From positions 7,964,472 to 8,028,471 of the forward strand of contig CM055107.1 in the NCBI GenBank assembly GCA_029204225.1: a DNA stretch of 64,000 bases, read 5' to 3'. Source of the DNA: Diphasiastrum complanatum. Taxonomy: Eukaryota > Streptophyta > Lycopodiopsida > Lycopodiales > Lycopodiaceae. The translations under genes and the position numbers were made by a program. This document shows, one piece after another, positions 35,032 through 46,269 of this stretch. Position 1 is the stretch's first letter; each line of letters begins with the position of its first letter. The notes under the pieces are model-generated. The model had not been told where the DNA came from, did no database searches, and saw nothing but the letters and a program-made list of their open reading frames with translations.

Positions 35032-35768
35032 ATGGCATGTGTTTTGTAAGTCCATGAGTAGAAGCTTAAAATAATAATAAAATAGCTTAAACTTAGATTT
35101 AGAACTTAGACTTAGGAAACTTAAGATTAGAGTTATTTGTCCTAGGTTTTCCTAAGTTAGAAACTTTGAAGTTCTAAATCCTAAGTCAGAAGTTCTAGAA
35201 TGGCTAGAAATAAATTAGTCCCATAAGTTAGTGGATACTTATGGAAGACCCTCCTTGCCATAAAAGGAGAGGTATTTGCCATGTATATAACACTTTTGAG
35301 ATTATGCTAATTGCTCTCTCTTGAGATTATCTTGCTATTTCACTTGTGTTCCCTTTGGAAAGGTGCATAGCTTGAGGGAGGTGCTCGGGCCTCCTCTTGC
35401 CTCCTTTTCATCGGTTTCTATATTGTGGCATGTTCTTATTCGCTATTTGCTTAGTTAGCCGCAATCTATTATTCCTATCTCTCTTTTGGGTGTTAAATCA
35501 AAAGTAGTTTAATCTTCTTGCTAGTTGGGTACCGCCTTAGGAATGTCTTATTATTTTGTTAATCTTGGTTAGTTGGGAAGTCTTGGCCAAGCTTGTTTTA
35601 TTTTTGTATCGAGAACCAGTTTGGGAAAGCCTTGGTGCTCCCGTTCTTGTTTGTTTATTTCCATTTTGAAAGCTTTGGTAGATTCTTAAAAGGTGGACGA
35701 TCCTCTCTACACTATACTACACCCGCGAGTAGATCTAGCCATCGTGTGAAGTAGAAATACTTCCAACA
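34775..35768 (+). repeat. 3' LTR of the protease-plus-unknown element
   Basis: It starts TGTTAGCAACTGTGC (34775, again at 34925 in the duplicated copy) after a G-rich purine tract and ends ATACTTCCAACA at 35768. The TG...CA ends and the preceding PPT fit an LTR. The distal half is homologous in reverse to 43417-43860 (GTGCATAGCTTGAGG and other blocks). No 5' LTR copy was found upstream of 30117. Confidence 0.65.
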
Positions 35769-36684
35769 ACGTCCAACTGATACTTGCCACCATCCCACAC
35801 AACAAAACCGCTCAAGTTAGTTACGTGAGGAAGACATGTGTCATGGCTTAACGTTAGTTGTTAGACCATCTTATTGGAGTCCTTACAATGAATTTATTGA
35901 CCAAGGTTTCTTTGAGAATTAGTTAGTAATAGTGTCTTTTACTTAAGTCGTTTCTTTTTGAAGAAAAGAAGATGTATATTGAAGAACCGTAAAAAAGGCT
36001 TTTTTTGAAACTACTTATCCTGTTCGTGTGTTGTAGTATTCACATATGAATTGATAACAAGAAGTCATATCTGAATGTTTGTAGATGAGGCTTCTTGAGA
36101 TGCTGCCATAGTTGTTTTTCCGATAAAATACTATCTTTATATCATAACAACGACAAAAATGGTCTTTTTAGTCCATAGTTACATTTTCAGAGTAGAAAGA
36201 CGTTTAGATAGAGTAAGCAGAGTACATTTTCTATTTTGTAAAGTCTCATTAGAAAGCATACCTTTTCTTTGGATATGACAATGCTTGGTTCAAGAAGAAC
36301 CAGAGCATAGAAGAAAAAGGTTATAGTAAAAGATGTCGCTACATTTTCACATGCACAGATAACAGTTCAGTTTCGTAGGATGAGATTTGCAAAATGTAAA
36401 GAAACAGTATTATGAGAGTATCAATACATTGTAAGAACAGAGAGTAAAATCATTTTTCAGAAGTGAGCCATCAAAGATCCTTCTATCCATCTCTGGATAG
36501 TAGAAGGAATGAATATGAAAAACAACAAACAATTATAGAGTATCCTTGTTATCTGTCCATCGCTGGACTGCAAGCCAAAGACTCAAAAAAAAATTCAAAG
36601 TATAATGAAAAGATGATACTACTGTCCAGCGACAGTAGATCCTCTTGACAACACTATTTTAAAATCATTTTTTTGCAAGCAAGC
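35769..36684. other. Gene-poor region
   Basis: AT-rich. No domain recognised. Confidence 0.4.
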
Positions 36685-36800
36685 CTTCAAGTATTTTTAG
36701 CAATTCAAGCAGGAAGTTGAGAATCAAACTTCCAAGAAAATCAAGACAATTTGGACTAATGGTGGAGGGGAATTTATTTCAACTAGATTCAAAGATTACT
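36685..36800 (+). pseudogene. Copia integrase fragment
   Basis: The plus strand reads QFKQEVENQTSKKIKTIW, TNGGGEFISTRFKDY, the Copia integrase core around the second catalytic Asp (here D to N in TNGG). Only about 40 codons are left. Confidence 0.65.
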
Positions 36801-39030
36801 TTCGGATGTGGGATGGCAAAGAAGTATTTTACGACACCTTAGCAATTGAGTGCACTAGTATCTTTGAGACGTGTGACAATCTCACAGGTTGGTTTCACTT
36901 TATAACATTCGCAAGTGTTGCATTTCGATGCATGTAATTGATCTTGCTTTTTTCTTCTGATATGTTATTGTAAATAGGTGTTGTCAACTGTGGAGCTAAT
37001 TCATTTGAGAAGTACCTTGACTCAATGAAATAAATTGGCGGCCAAACGAGTAACTTGGAGGTGAGTTCCCTCTTCCTTTTCCTTATTAATGGTGGTTTTT
37101 TTTGTGGTCTACTTAAAATACATATAATTTGTAATCTTTGTTGAAAGTACAGGTATATCTTTTTCTTGAAGTCTAAAGAGATTGTCCAAGAAATGCCTAT
37201 TTTCATATCCATGTGGAATCAAATATCTTTGGCAAAAGAGCTTAGCATGTATTCCACCAGAGTTCATTTTAATCAAAAACCTGGCTTAAATGAATGGGAA
37301 GTGAAATATTGCCCATGGTGGATCGATTTCAAGGATGGTACATACCCTCATTCGGAGAGCAAACAGTACGAGCTTCCTGAGAAAGGGAGACTTGTTGTTG
37401 ATGACTCAGCTGATGATTCTCATGCAACACAGATGGCAAAGGTTTCAACGGTTGTTGCTGCTCCTGAAAAGCCATCTCTTGTGCCAAGCAAGAAACGTAG
37501 GAAAAGATTTGACAATGAAGTACAGAAGGATGAGGTATGTCTAGCTTGCATATAAGATATGTTACGTTAAGTTATAAACTGTTTTTCAATCCTAACCGTC
37601 TCTCCGTGTTCTCACAAGGTTGCTGCTCCTATCAATTTCTTAAAAAAACGCAAAGAAGAGTACGAGTTTGTTAGGGTTGAGAGTTTGGATGTGAATATAC
37701 AAAGCAATTCCTCGATCGATGTTATCGTCGCTGATGTTATTTTGCTGTGAGATAGTCTTGTCAAAGGAGAATCTGTTGGTACATATCGGGCCATGAAATA
37801 GTTCATGGTGAGCAATACCAATGGTAGAAGGCTGAGGGATGGAAAATCGAGCACATACGGAGCTAATCTCATAATAGTTGATTTACCTTCAGGTTATGTC
37901 GTTGAAGATGTGATTGACAGTGAGACCACTTGTGGAACAAGTGGTCAACAGATATCTTGGAGGCATGCCTGGATGTTTTCGTTGTAGTTTTGGACAACAA
38001 TGGATGGATAGTATTAATTGGTCCTTAGACACAAAGATTTCAGGTAGAGATCCAAATTGCTTGTCGCCTTGTTAGTGTTCATGTTCATAACACATTAAGA
38101 GAAGTGGAAAACTTCGGAAGAGGGGCACCGATGGACGAAATGTAAGTAGTTTGGAATGAAATACCTCCATTTACAATATTAAACATATAGTTAGCTATAA
38201 TATCTTTTTGATATTCCATTTTCTCAAGTTTTAATGCTTTCATGTGCAGATGCATTCCATGGATGTTTATATCTAGTCAAGGAAGGGTTGCATGCCTTAG
38301 TTTTATCAAGAGCGTGCTCGTGTAATCGATTCTAGCCCTTTTAGTCTTGATAATAATACTTGGAGCCACTAACTCCCTCGTTCGGAGTGGTCAAAAACTA
38401 AGGATGCCGCTAAGCCAATTCGGGGCAATGTGGAAAAAAGTGAGCATTTTATGTTGTTTCTTTTGTTCGCCATTGTCAGGAGGATGGCATTGTTCTAGAC
38501 CTTTTGGTTGGGATCGGCAATTCAATTCCTGCTGCACACAAACCAAATGTGCATTTGTTTGGGATGGACAAAGATGAGCAATGTGTTGCCTGGTTGAAAG
38601 AAAAAAGGGGTAGGTATTCTTACTCATGAGATCTATGATCAATTTTGTCACTTTGTTATATGTTGTGATTATTGGTAACTATCTTATTCTTATTTTATGT
38701 AGCACTAGGAATAGTAACCAGTGCTCCCAGTCAAGAGATTCATGAGAGCATTGTCGCTCCGGAGGTGGGATCAATGGCATTTAGGGTGCACTCTCCAGGA
38801 GATTAGTAAGTATGTATCATAATTGTCTTGTAGCTATTTTGTTTGGCATGTTTACTAAACGGTTTACATTTATTTAGTGTCTTACCTTGTTATGCAGAGT
38901 CCATGGCGAAGTCAATGATCAAGATATAAAATGTTGGCGAGGGTATAGGTCAAATGCAAAAGCCTTACAACAAATGCATTTATATCGATAATGAGGCAAT
39001 GGTTGTATCAGAAGAGGAGTAGATGGCATG
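36801..39030 (+). pseudogene. Beta-class N4/N6 DNA methylase-like gene, multi-exon remnant
   Basis: Exon-like coding blocks are separated by AT-rich introns with GT-AG ends (for example 36888-36977 and 37061-37152). Block A: ECTSIFETCDNLTG, then VVNCGANSFEKYLDSMK. Block B (37166-37532): KYCPWWIDFKDGTYPHSESK and a basic PSKKRRKR linker. Block C (~37620-38060): YGANLIIVDLPSGY, placed like motif IV (D/S/N-P-P-Y), then CLDVFVVVLDNNGWIVLIGP. Block D: AAKPIRGN (~38410), then IVLDLLVGIGNSIPAA and LFGMDKDEQCVAWLKEK (38485-38610), matching motif I (VLDxFxGxGxxxxAA...GxDxD). Motif IV before motif I is the beta-class order. In-frame stops (SMK-stop, ILL-stop, AMK-stop) and DLPS for DPPY mark a pseudogene. 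The family call is inference; exon limits are approximate. Confidence 0.5.
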
Positions 39031-40080
39031 GCATGAACATGAATTATTATTTCTTGGCATGAAAACACGAGACACATGAACTATATTTGTTGGTTAATTT
39101 TTCGTACTAACTTCAGATGATTTACATCATATTTTATATATCTAAATTTGGTTGACATATTGCCCAATCTCATCCATCTTTTGGTCAAGTGTATGTGATG
39201 TTAGCTCAATTTCCTATATGGTAGATGCAAGAGAGTATGAAAGCTAGGTAAATCTACAACTTCCTCATGATGTAACCAAGTAACAATGGAATTAGTATGG
39301 CGTGAGATGAAGTGGCTACGAAAAAATAGGCAAGCCAAAGGGAATAGATCTAGGAAGATGCAAAGTGTAAAATAATTCAGATGACGACAAATCAGTAAGT
39401 CCCATTGTTCAAATCTTCCCTTTGGTAGCAACATATCTTCTAAATCTTCTTTCTCCTAAATGATGAGCATTATTTCCAATTTCTTGTTGCACATGTTTGA
39501 TTTGATAAATCTTCCACGCATGGTCCAATTTTTAGGCATGTGACATATCTTTTTATGTGTATGATGAGTCCAAAAACGAAACAAATTTGTAGATATCATT
39601 AGGCACACAGGGAAGATTCAAAATCCAATTAATTTTTGAGATAAATTTTCATATCAAAATAGGCTGCTTTCAAAGCTAACACCCCAATTGTTGGCATAGT
39701 CTCTAACAAATAAAACCTATCAATCTTGTAATTCATTCATCATGTAATCTACTTAGTCCACTGCAGCATCAACAAAAAACCTCAAAATGGGTAGAAAATG
39801 GAGGTCAATGACATGTATTATTTTCAATACAATGAAAAAGCCCACTACAACATCCAAAAACCTTCAAACTGGATGCTCCTTGACAATGGAGAAGTGCTAT
39901 TCTAATTCCATAAAATTTCTCTTCTACCATAGAAATTACAAAAGATAAGGGACATCAAATTGTATCTAATCAGGCTAAGACAACATGAATTGGGTATGTG
40001 ACAACCAAAGCTACCAAAAAGCTACAAAACCGAGCCTTCTTCCTTTTCAAATAAGCTAGTGCATTTGCCGCCACTTCCCA
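39031..40080. other. Gene-poor region
   Basis: No recognised ORF or repeat. Confidence 0.4.
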
Positions 40081-40490
40081 TCACCAATAGTCCCCACATG
40101 AACACAAGCCATCCTTTAAATATGGAAGTGATTCTATTCACTGCAATGATTTCACGTCTGAGAATTTCAAAGATAACCTTGGTGCCATTGTTAGAGCACA
40201 CCTGAAAGTTTTTCTTGAGGTGGATAGGTGTTTCATGGGGCGTGCTGATGAGCCCAAAGCAATGGCCATCATCTCACTGTGTTCAGTCAAAGCATTTTGC
40301 TTCTCCTCATCCTCCATATCATGCAGCACAGTCTTCAAACCATGCCTACACCCTACCTTATGAACCCCAACAATCTATCCAATTCGGTCCAATCTCCTAG
40401 CTTTTGGATGATGCCTACAACAAAAGTGTCAACTTCAATCCAGCTTCACCCAGGTAATGTTTTCACACCTACATAATTTCTTTCCTTAAG
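40081..40490 (-). pseudogene. PPR protein, E+/DYW C-terminal fragment (decayed)
   Basis: DYW-type PPR proteins are organelle C-to-U RNA-editing deaminases. The minus strand reads SWIEVDTFVVG (the usual CSWIEV...HTFVVGD link), KTVLHDMEDEEKQNALTEHS, E-MMAIALG (HSE keeps the zinc-binding His and catalytic Glu), then after a frameshift TPIHLKKNFQVCSNNGTKV (the CxDCH position is damaged) and LRREIIA. A second shift leads to DGLCSCGDYW, whose last three residues name the family, with a natural TGA at 40081-40083. At least two frameshifts and a stop (PG-stop-SWIEV) show that it is dead. No PPR repeats remain upstream, so this is a fragment. Confidence 0.8.
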
Positions 40491-40540
40491 TTTGTATCCC
40501 AATTGTCCTGCCAACTAACATATAGGAAATTGAGCTAATA

Positions 40541-42291
40541 TCACATACACTTAACCAACAAAAGAATTTTTGGACATACAAAAATATTCAAATTTGATAG
40601 CACACCAGAAGCAAGTCTACTACACAAGTAGTTTGTACATAATAAAGCTTCGCCCCAAAACCTTTTAGGCAAGCATGCATCCAACCTCATAGACTTAGCA
40701 CATTCACATAATGTCCTATTTCTCCTCTCGGCCACTCCATTTTGCTGAGGGGAATATGCACATCATAGTGGCTTCATCAATGCTAGGTGTGCTAGAAAAA
40801 TGTATATCAGAATGAATCAATTATAGAGGAGATGATTTCCTTGTGAGAGACTTTGAAAAAGAAAGCTTAAGCACAAGACCTGCATACAAAATCCACCTTT
40901 TCCAAGATTTTAGGTATTCCAAGAGCTATCTCAACCTTGCCATAGTTTCCAATGACTTGAAATTGACATGTCCAAGCCTTTTATGCCAAATCTCCACTTG
41001 TGAAAATTTTTCCTTGGCACTAATCACAAGATTACAAGACATAACACTTGCATTTAACTTGAAAAGTCTTCGATGCCTCACTCCAAAAGCCATAGCCTTA
41101 CCATATTTTTGATCTTATAAGAATTTGCATCAAAGTCTACCACCAAACCAACACTCAACGAATTCTTTGTAATAGAAGGCACATACAAAACTCCATCAAG
41201 TTTACTTTTCTTAGAAAATCCAATGCAAATGGGGATAGAACCCACCCCTTCAACCTTGCATTCAAAATCATTAGCTGTGAAGATAGATCTACTAGCATCA
41301 AGAGAAGAAAGTTGAGAAAAGTACTCTTTATGGCTAGTCAAGTGGGAACAAGCCCCACTCTCTATCCACCATGGATCTTCACCTCTTAGACCTGATGATG
41401 ATGCCAAAAACATAATCAATAATCCTTCATGCTCCTCGGCCTCTTGATCAACAACATTTGCTTGGTTATATTGTGCATTCTTCTCTTAGAAACATCCAAA
41501 TGCATATTGGCCCATCTTGCCACAACAAAAGCATTTGATCTTGTTTATATCCTTCGTAGTCTTGCCTTTGCATGAGGATTGAGTTGAGGATGTGTCTCCA
41601 CCTTCCTTGGGATGATCCTTGATACTCCTCTTTGCCTTGACTTTTCCCTTGCCTTTGATGAACATAGCCTTGTCTCTATCATCCTGAATCTGCATGCTCC
41701 CAAGCATGTGAAGCATGTAGGCCTTCCTGGAATCCTTAGCCACCAGAACTTCTTGTAAGTATTCAATGCTAGGAAGATTACCCAACTGGAGTAGGATTCA
41801 ATAAGATTAGCATAATCATTATCTAATCCATTCGTGATAATTTGGACAAGTTCACTCTCCTTTATGCCATGACCGATGCAAGACAACTCTCTATTCAAGT
41901 CTTTGACTCTTAGAACAAAAGATTGTGCACTCTCTCCTCTCCTTTGGAAAGATTGAAGGATCTGATTTCTAAGCGTCAATACTCTTGTGGTGTTCTTAGA
42001 CTCATAAATAGATTGAAGGATATCCCATGCCTCTTGTGCAAAAGTACAACCACCTACTTCTTTAAGGAACTCATTAGAGACATTCATTTTCAAACAATGT
42101 AAGGCAATTTTAGACCTCTTCTTGAACCTGGATAACTCTTGTGGATTTTGAGTCTCCTCCTCATTATCCAACACTATATCCATAAGATCTTGGAGTACTA
42201 AAATAGTCTCCATCCTTATTTTCCACAAAGAATAATTTGAAGAATTAAGTCTTTCAAAAACTTCCAACAAATAGACTCCAATTGAAGCCAT
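40541..42291 (-). pseudogene. Copia gag-protease-integrase remnant
   Basis: The minus strand from 42291 gives gag MASIGVYLLEVFERLNSSNY, clearly related to the intact element at 49838-53791. A frameshift near 41790 precedes the basic linker and a zinc knuckle (CFCCGKMGQYAFGC, His replaced by Gln). Protease follows at 41419-41080 (WWIESGACSHLTSHKEYF, D to E in the active site). The middle integrase is eroded; AERRNRTLCECAKSMRLDAC and FWGEALLCTNYLC remain at 40541-40735. It ends against the PPR fragment. Confidence 0.8.
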
Positions 42292-43054
42292 AGCAAAAAT
42301 ATTTGTGGTACAATAAGTTCACACGTGTGAATGATGATAAGAAGTGAGCTTACTAGTTTTTGAACCCTTATAGTGATATACACAAAGTATTAGCAAGATC
42401 TTGATCACTATCTAGATCACTTTCCTCACCAATGTCAAAAATACTTGAAAAATTGACCTTGCCCATTTCACTATGAATAAGCACTTTTAGTGATGAGTTA
42501 AGAATCCTCTTTCTTAGATCCAAAAACTTCTTAAGACTCAAAAAAGGCCTAAATCACTCTTATTCTAAGAGTTGTAAAGGATCAAAAGAGATTTGAAACA
42601 AAACTATGTCACAATTTTTCAATCTATTGACAATTTTGAGAGAATCAAGATCAAACTTGGGTTTGACATAAGGTATGAATGATCTGAAACTTTATGACAC
42701 AAAGTCAAGTGCTCTAGGGACACAAATAGACCCTCTAAGTATTGGATTATTCTACTATCGGAGTGACTCATCCGAATAATTGATCCTTAATCTACATCCA
42801 TTCATTTATCCAGTAGTTTTATTTGTGTTTCTACACATTTTGCAGAAATACTTAGGAATCACTCAATAGGTGGCTCCAACATATCGAATAGCATCTGACA
42901 TATCAATGAAGATGACAGAAGTCGAAGGAGTCGGACATGTCAAAAAATGACAGTTACTATTCTGCCTAAAGACTTGTCCTAACTACTTTGCAAGTAAATT
43001 TTTGAAAAGTCCTAACTAGATGGATGACAACGCATTACAGCCAACTGGCAATTG
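42292..43054. other. Copia leader/LTR-like non-coding DNA
   Basis: It lies upstream of the gag start of the 40541-42291 remnant (minus strand). CACACGTGTG occurs at 42320-42329. No ORF. LTR ends are unclear. Confidence 0.35.
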
Positions 43055-43416
43055 CGATTGTGACCTAATTAGCCGTTGTACTGGATAGGCTTAAATTGCT
43101 TTAGTATAAATACTTGATTATCAAAGACTTCTATAGCTCTCTAGTTCAGTTTTATTTTAGAGTTCTATTAGAATATTGTTATTTGTGTTTATTGCTTATC
43201 AACGAAAGTGCATCAGACAGAGTTTTTCAGTAACTCAGAGATAGCCTAGAGTACGTGGTTTCATCCGTTATTGTTTTGTGCTCTCATCATTTGATTTGTA
43301 CATGCTACTTACTGAATCAATCAATCTTCTTATTGTGTTCAATATCATGTCAGAATGTATGTTTCTCTGTAATTTTTTGTAACTGATAAATCTCTTATTG
43401 TTTCGTCTGATCTGTG
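43055..43416 (+). mobile_element. LTR fragment, plus orientation
   Basis: It contains AGTATAAATAC (TATA-like, ~43104) and is homologous to the reverse complement of about 5830-5975. It is cut at 43417, where a different LTR begins. Confidence 0.5.
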
Positions 43417-43860
43417 TGTTGGAAGTATTTCTAGTGTGTGCGGTGGCTAAATCTACTTACAAGTGTAGTATAGAGATGTAGAGATTCGTCCACTTTTTAA
43501 GTTTCTACAACAAGCTTCAACGGAAATACGAAAAGAATCAACAGGGATGAGAGCAGTAAGGCTTACCCAACTAGTGTCCGAAACGGAAATAAAGCTAATT
43601 AGAAACAACAATAAAAATCCTTGCTAAGGCAAACCCAGCTAGCAAGATTGCTAAACTAAGACCTAGATTAACACCCAGAGGGTTTGAAAGATAAGGTGTG
43701 GCTAACTAAATAAACCAATAAAAACATGCCACAATAAGCTAATGAAAGGAGGCAAAAGGAGGCTCGAGCACCTTCCCTCAAGCTATGCACCTTCCAATGG
43801 GAACACAAAGAAATAGAATGATAATCTCAATAGAGAGAACATGATGACCAAAAAAAAGAG
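43417..43860 (-). mobile_element. Truncated LTR related to 34775-35768
   Basis: It starts TGTTGGAAGTATTTCTAG, the reverse complement of the 35768 LTR end (…GAAATACTTCCAACA), and shares further blocks, for example CCTCAAGCTATGCACCTT near 43776. Similarity stops near 43860. Confidence 0.6.
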
Positions 43861-44633
43861 AATTGACTTGAAGACCTCTTTTTTATAGATTTTTAATTTT
43901 TTTTAAAAGTACTCAAATTTAAAATGCTTCAAATAAATAGATTGTAATGTTAAGAAAATGTTATATTTTGCAAAAAAAATAATTCAGGCTACAAAAATTT
44001 GGTCAATAGATTTTCGTAAATAGCTTAAAATTAGCTTATATTGAATAATAATACTATTTAAAATAAAATCATTAGATACACAACCACTAAAATACCTAAA
44101 AAATATTTTTTGCTTACTTAAAACAAAAGTTATAGTTTTTTTTTTTTTGGAATTTTAAAAGTTTTCTAAATTACAATTCTTGTATCGAAAAAAATATTTT
44201 CTAAATTATATTAAAAAATTGAATCAATATTTTTGAAATTTTTTACTTACACCCATGTAAGTTTATTAAAAATTTAAACATTAAATAAACGCAAATAAAA
44301 TTACTATACAATAATCGAGATTAAATGATTTGTGAAAATATTTAAATCACCCTGAAAAAAATCTAAAAACTCTTTTTATTTCTTATAATTTCTAGCAATA
44401 TTTTTTTTACAAAAAATATTATAAAAACACATCTAAAATTAAAATATTGTAAACTCGACAATTTTAATTTTTGGTAATAATTATCAATGTTAAAATTTTT
44501 AAAATACTTCAAATTCTAAATTTTAAATCGTTAAAAAACATATTTAAGAATATTAAATCAATTAAAAAGAATTCAAAACACAATATATGAAAAAATATAA
44601 ACGCAATTATTCTTTAAAACAAAAGAGAATTTT
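43861..44633. other. Very AT-rich, gene-free stretch
   Basis: Homopolymer-rich A/T DNA without ORFs. It could act as a matrix-attachment-like region or be the eroded intergenic flank of the methylase-like remnant. Nothing specific is seen. Confidence 0.5.
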
Positions 44634-45056
44634 TTATTCCCAAAAATCATCGAGGTCATTTACATATTTTTCTTTTGTTTTTTCTTGAGTAGCCACTGTA
44701 CTTTCAAGTGGCACCTCTTCTTCAATTTCCTCGACTATAGTTACTATATTGTAATCTTGAACCAAGACATCAGCACATTCTCTTGTGTCGCCTACTTTTC
44801 TGCTAGTAAGAGACTAAGGTTCCTTGGACAAGGAAATTATTGTATCCTCGCTGTCTAAAATCTTTCCCACCTCAGATAATTCATCTGGCAAAACTGAAAG
44901 AGATTTCATTCTCATTTTTATAAAATCAACTAAATTAGTATCTAAATCTACTACAACAGCATGTCTGCTCGTAGTGCCGCTAAATAAATCTAAAACCCAA
45001 TCAACTGGGTGAGAAAAAATATCAATTAAGTGAATATCAAGTGAGTTGCAAGTGAA
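44634..45056 (-). pseudogene. Second DNA methylase-like fragment (C-terminal motif I part)
   Basis: The minus strand reads SLDIHLIDIFSHPVDWVLDL, FSGTTSRHAVVVDLDTNLVD, FIKMRM, then an acidic tail ending DDFWE with a stop at 44634-44636. VLDLFSG...VVDLDTN fits the AdoMet-binding motif I plus the acidic strand-2 position of N4/N6 DNA methylases (usual VLDxFxGSGTT...GxDxD). It matches the layout of 38485-38610 but differs in sequence, so it is a separate copy. One internal stop follows SLSKEP. The catalytic part is missing: the sequence is cut at 45056, where Copia gag begins. Confidence 0.5.
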
Positions 45057-45590
45057 AATGCATTCTCTTAGAAGCTAGTGAGCGGTTAAATTCTACAAAC
45101 TACTCAATATGGAAAGTGAGGATTGAGTCACTCTTAGTGCTCCAAGATCTCTATGATCTTGTCCTAGATGAAGAGGATGAACCTCTACGTGGACGCAATA
45201 CTAGCACTACATTGTGTGAAAATGAACGTTAGTAATGATCTTGTCAAGGAAGTTACCACTTGCACTTTAGCCAAGGAAGCTTGAAATTCTTTAAAAGCTA
45301 TATATGAATCCAACAAAACTTCATGAGTGCTTATGCTAAAAAACCAAGTCTTGCAAAGCATGAGGAGAAGTGATGAAAGTTCACAAGAATATTGCTAAGA
45401 ATCAAATGTCTTTACAAGGAACTTGCTTCAATAGGAGATAAGATTCGTGATAATGAACTTGTTCAAGTGATCCTAAATGGACTTAGAGATGAGTACTTCA
45501 ACTTGGTCCAAATTTTTTCCATTCAAGGTAGTCTACCTTCTATTGACAAGCTACATAGTGTGCTTGTGGCTGAGGAGTGTAGAGTCCTGC
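45057..45590 (+). pseudogene. Copia gag fragment, plus strand
   Basis: The plus strand reads ILLEASERLNSTNYSIWKVR, IESLLVLQDLYDLVLDEEDE, then (45392-45590) KCLYKELASIGDKIRDNELV and SLPSIDKLHSVLVAEECR. It belongs to the same gag family as the intact element. It stops near 45590, where coding switches to the minus strand. Confidence 0.8.
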
Positions 45591-46260
45591 ACTTGAGTGA
45601 TCTCCTCCTTTGCCATGTTCACACTCTCAATATCAACATTAGCATCCAACTTAAACAATCTTCCATGTTTAAATCTCTTTGCTATGCAATTATCACTCTT
45701 CAAAATGGAACAAGCACAATGTTTGAAGTGAATATCCAAACCATTATCCATAAGTTGACCAACACTTACCAAATTTTTGGTGATTGATGGTACATAAAGA
45801 ACATTGTCTAGGTCCATTCTTTTAGAAGATCCTAGACACAAAGGGATGGTTCCAACACCATCTATTCTACATTCTTGATCACTTGATGTAAATATGGACT
45901 TTTTAGCACCATTAAAAGAAAGTAGAGTTGAGAAATAGTCCTTTTGGTATGGCATGTGGGAGCTAGCCCCACTATCAATCTACCATGATTCTCTTGAATT
46001 GCTTTTATTTGTTGGTGAGGATGTAGATGCCATCAAGGATGAGTCTCCTTCGTCCTCCTCCTCTTCAGTGTGGAAGGTTTCCTTGTTTGCTCTCCTCTTG
46101 TGCATGTTGCCTCTTATAACATTCGGATGCAAAATGCCCCTTCTTTCCACAAAAGAAGCATTTAACCTTGGACTTACCTCTCTTGCCCTTTGCCTTTGAG
46201 CTTTTTGCTTGATCCTCCTCCCTAGAATCCTTGCTTTGGTTCTTTGTTTTGCCTTTTCTA
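45591..46260 (-). pseudogene. Copia gag end and protease, minus strand
   Basis: Reading down from 46260: KAKGKRGKSKVKCFFCGKKG, HFASECYK (intact CX2CX4HX4C), an acidic linker, W-stop-IDSGASSHMPYQKDYF (protease active site DSG), ECRIDGVGTIPLCLG, VLYVPSITKNLVSVGQLMDN. It ends near 45590 against the plus-strand gag piece. Probably the remains of the element whose 5' LTR is 47022-49172. Confidence 0.8.
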
Positions 46261-46269
46261 CCTTGTCAA

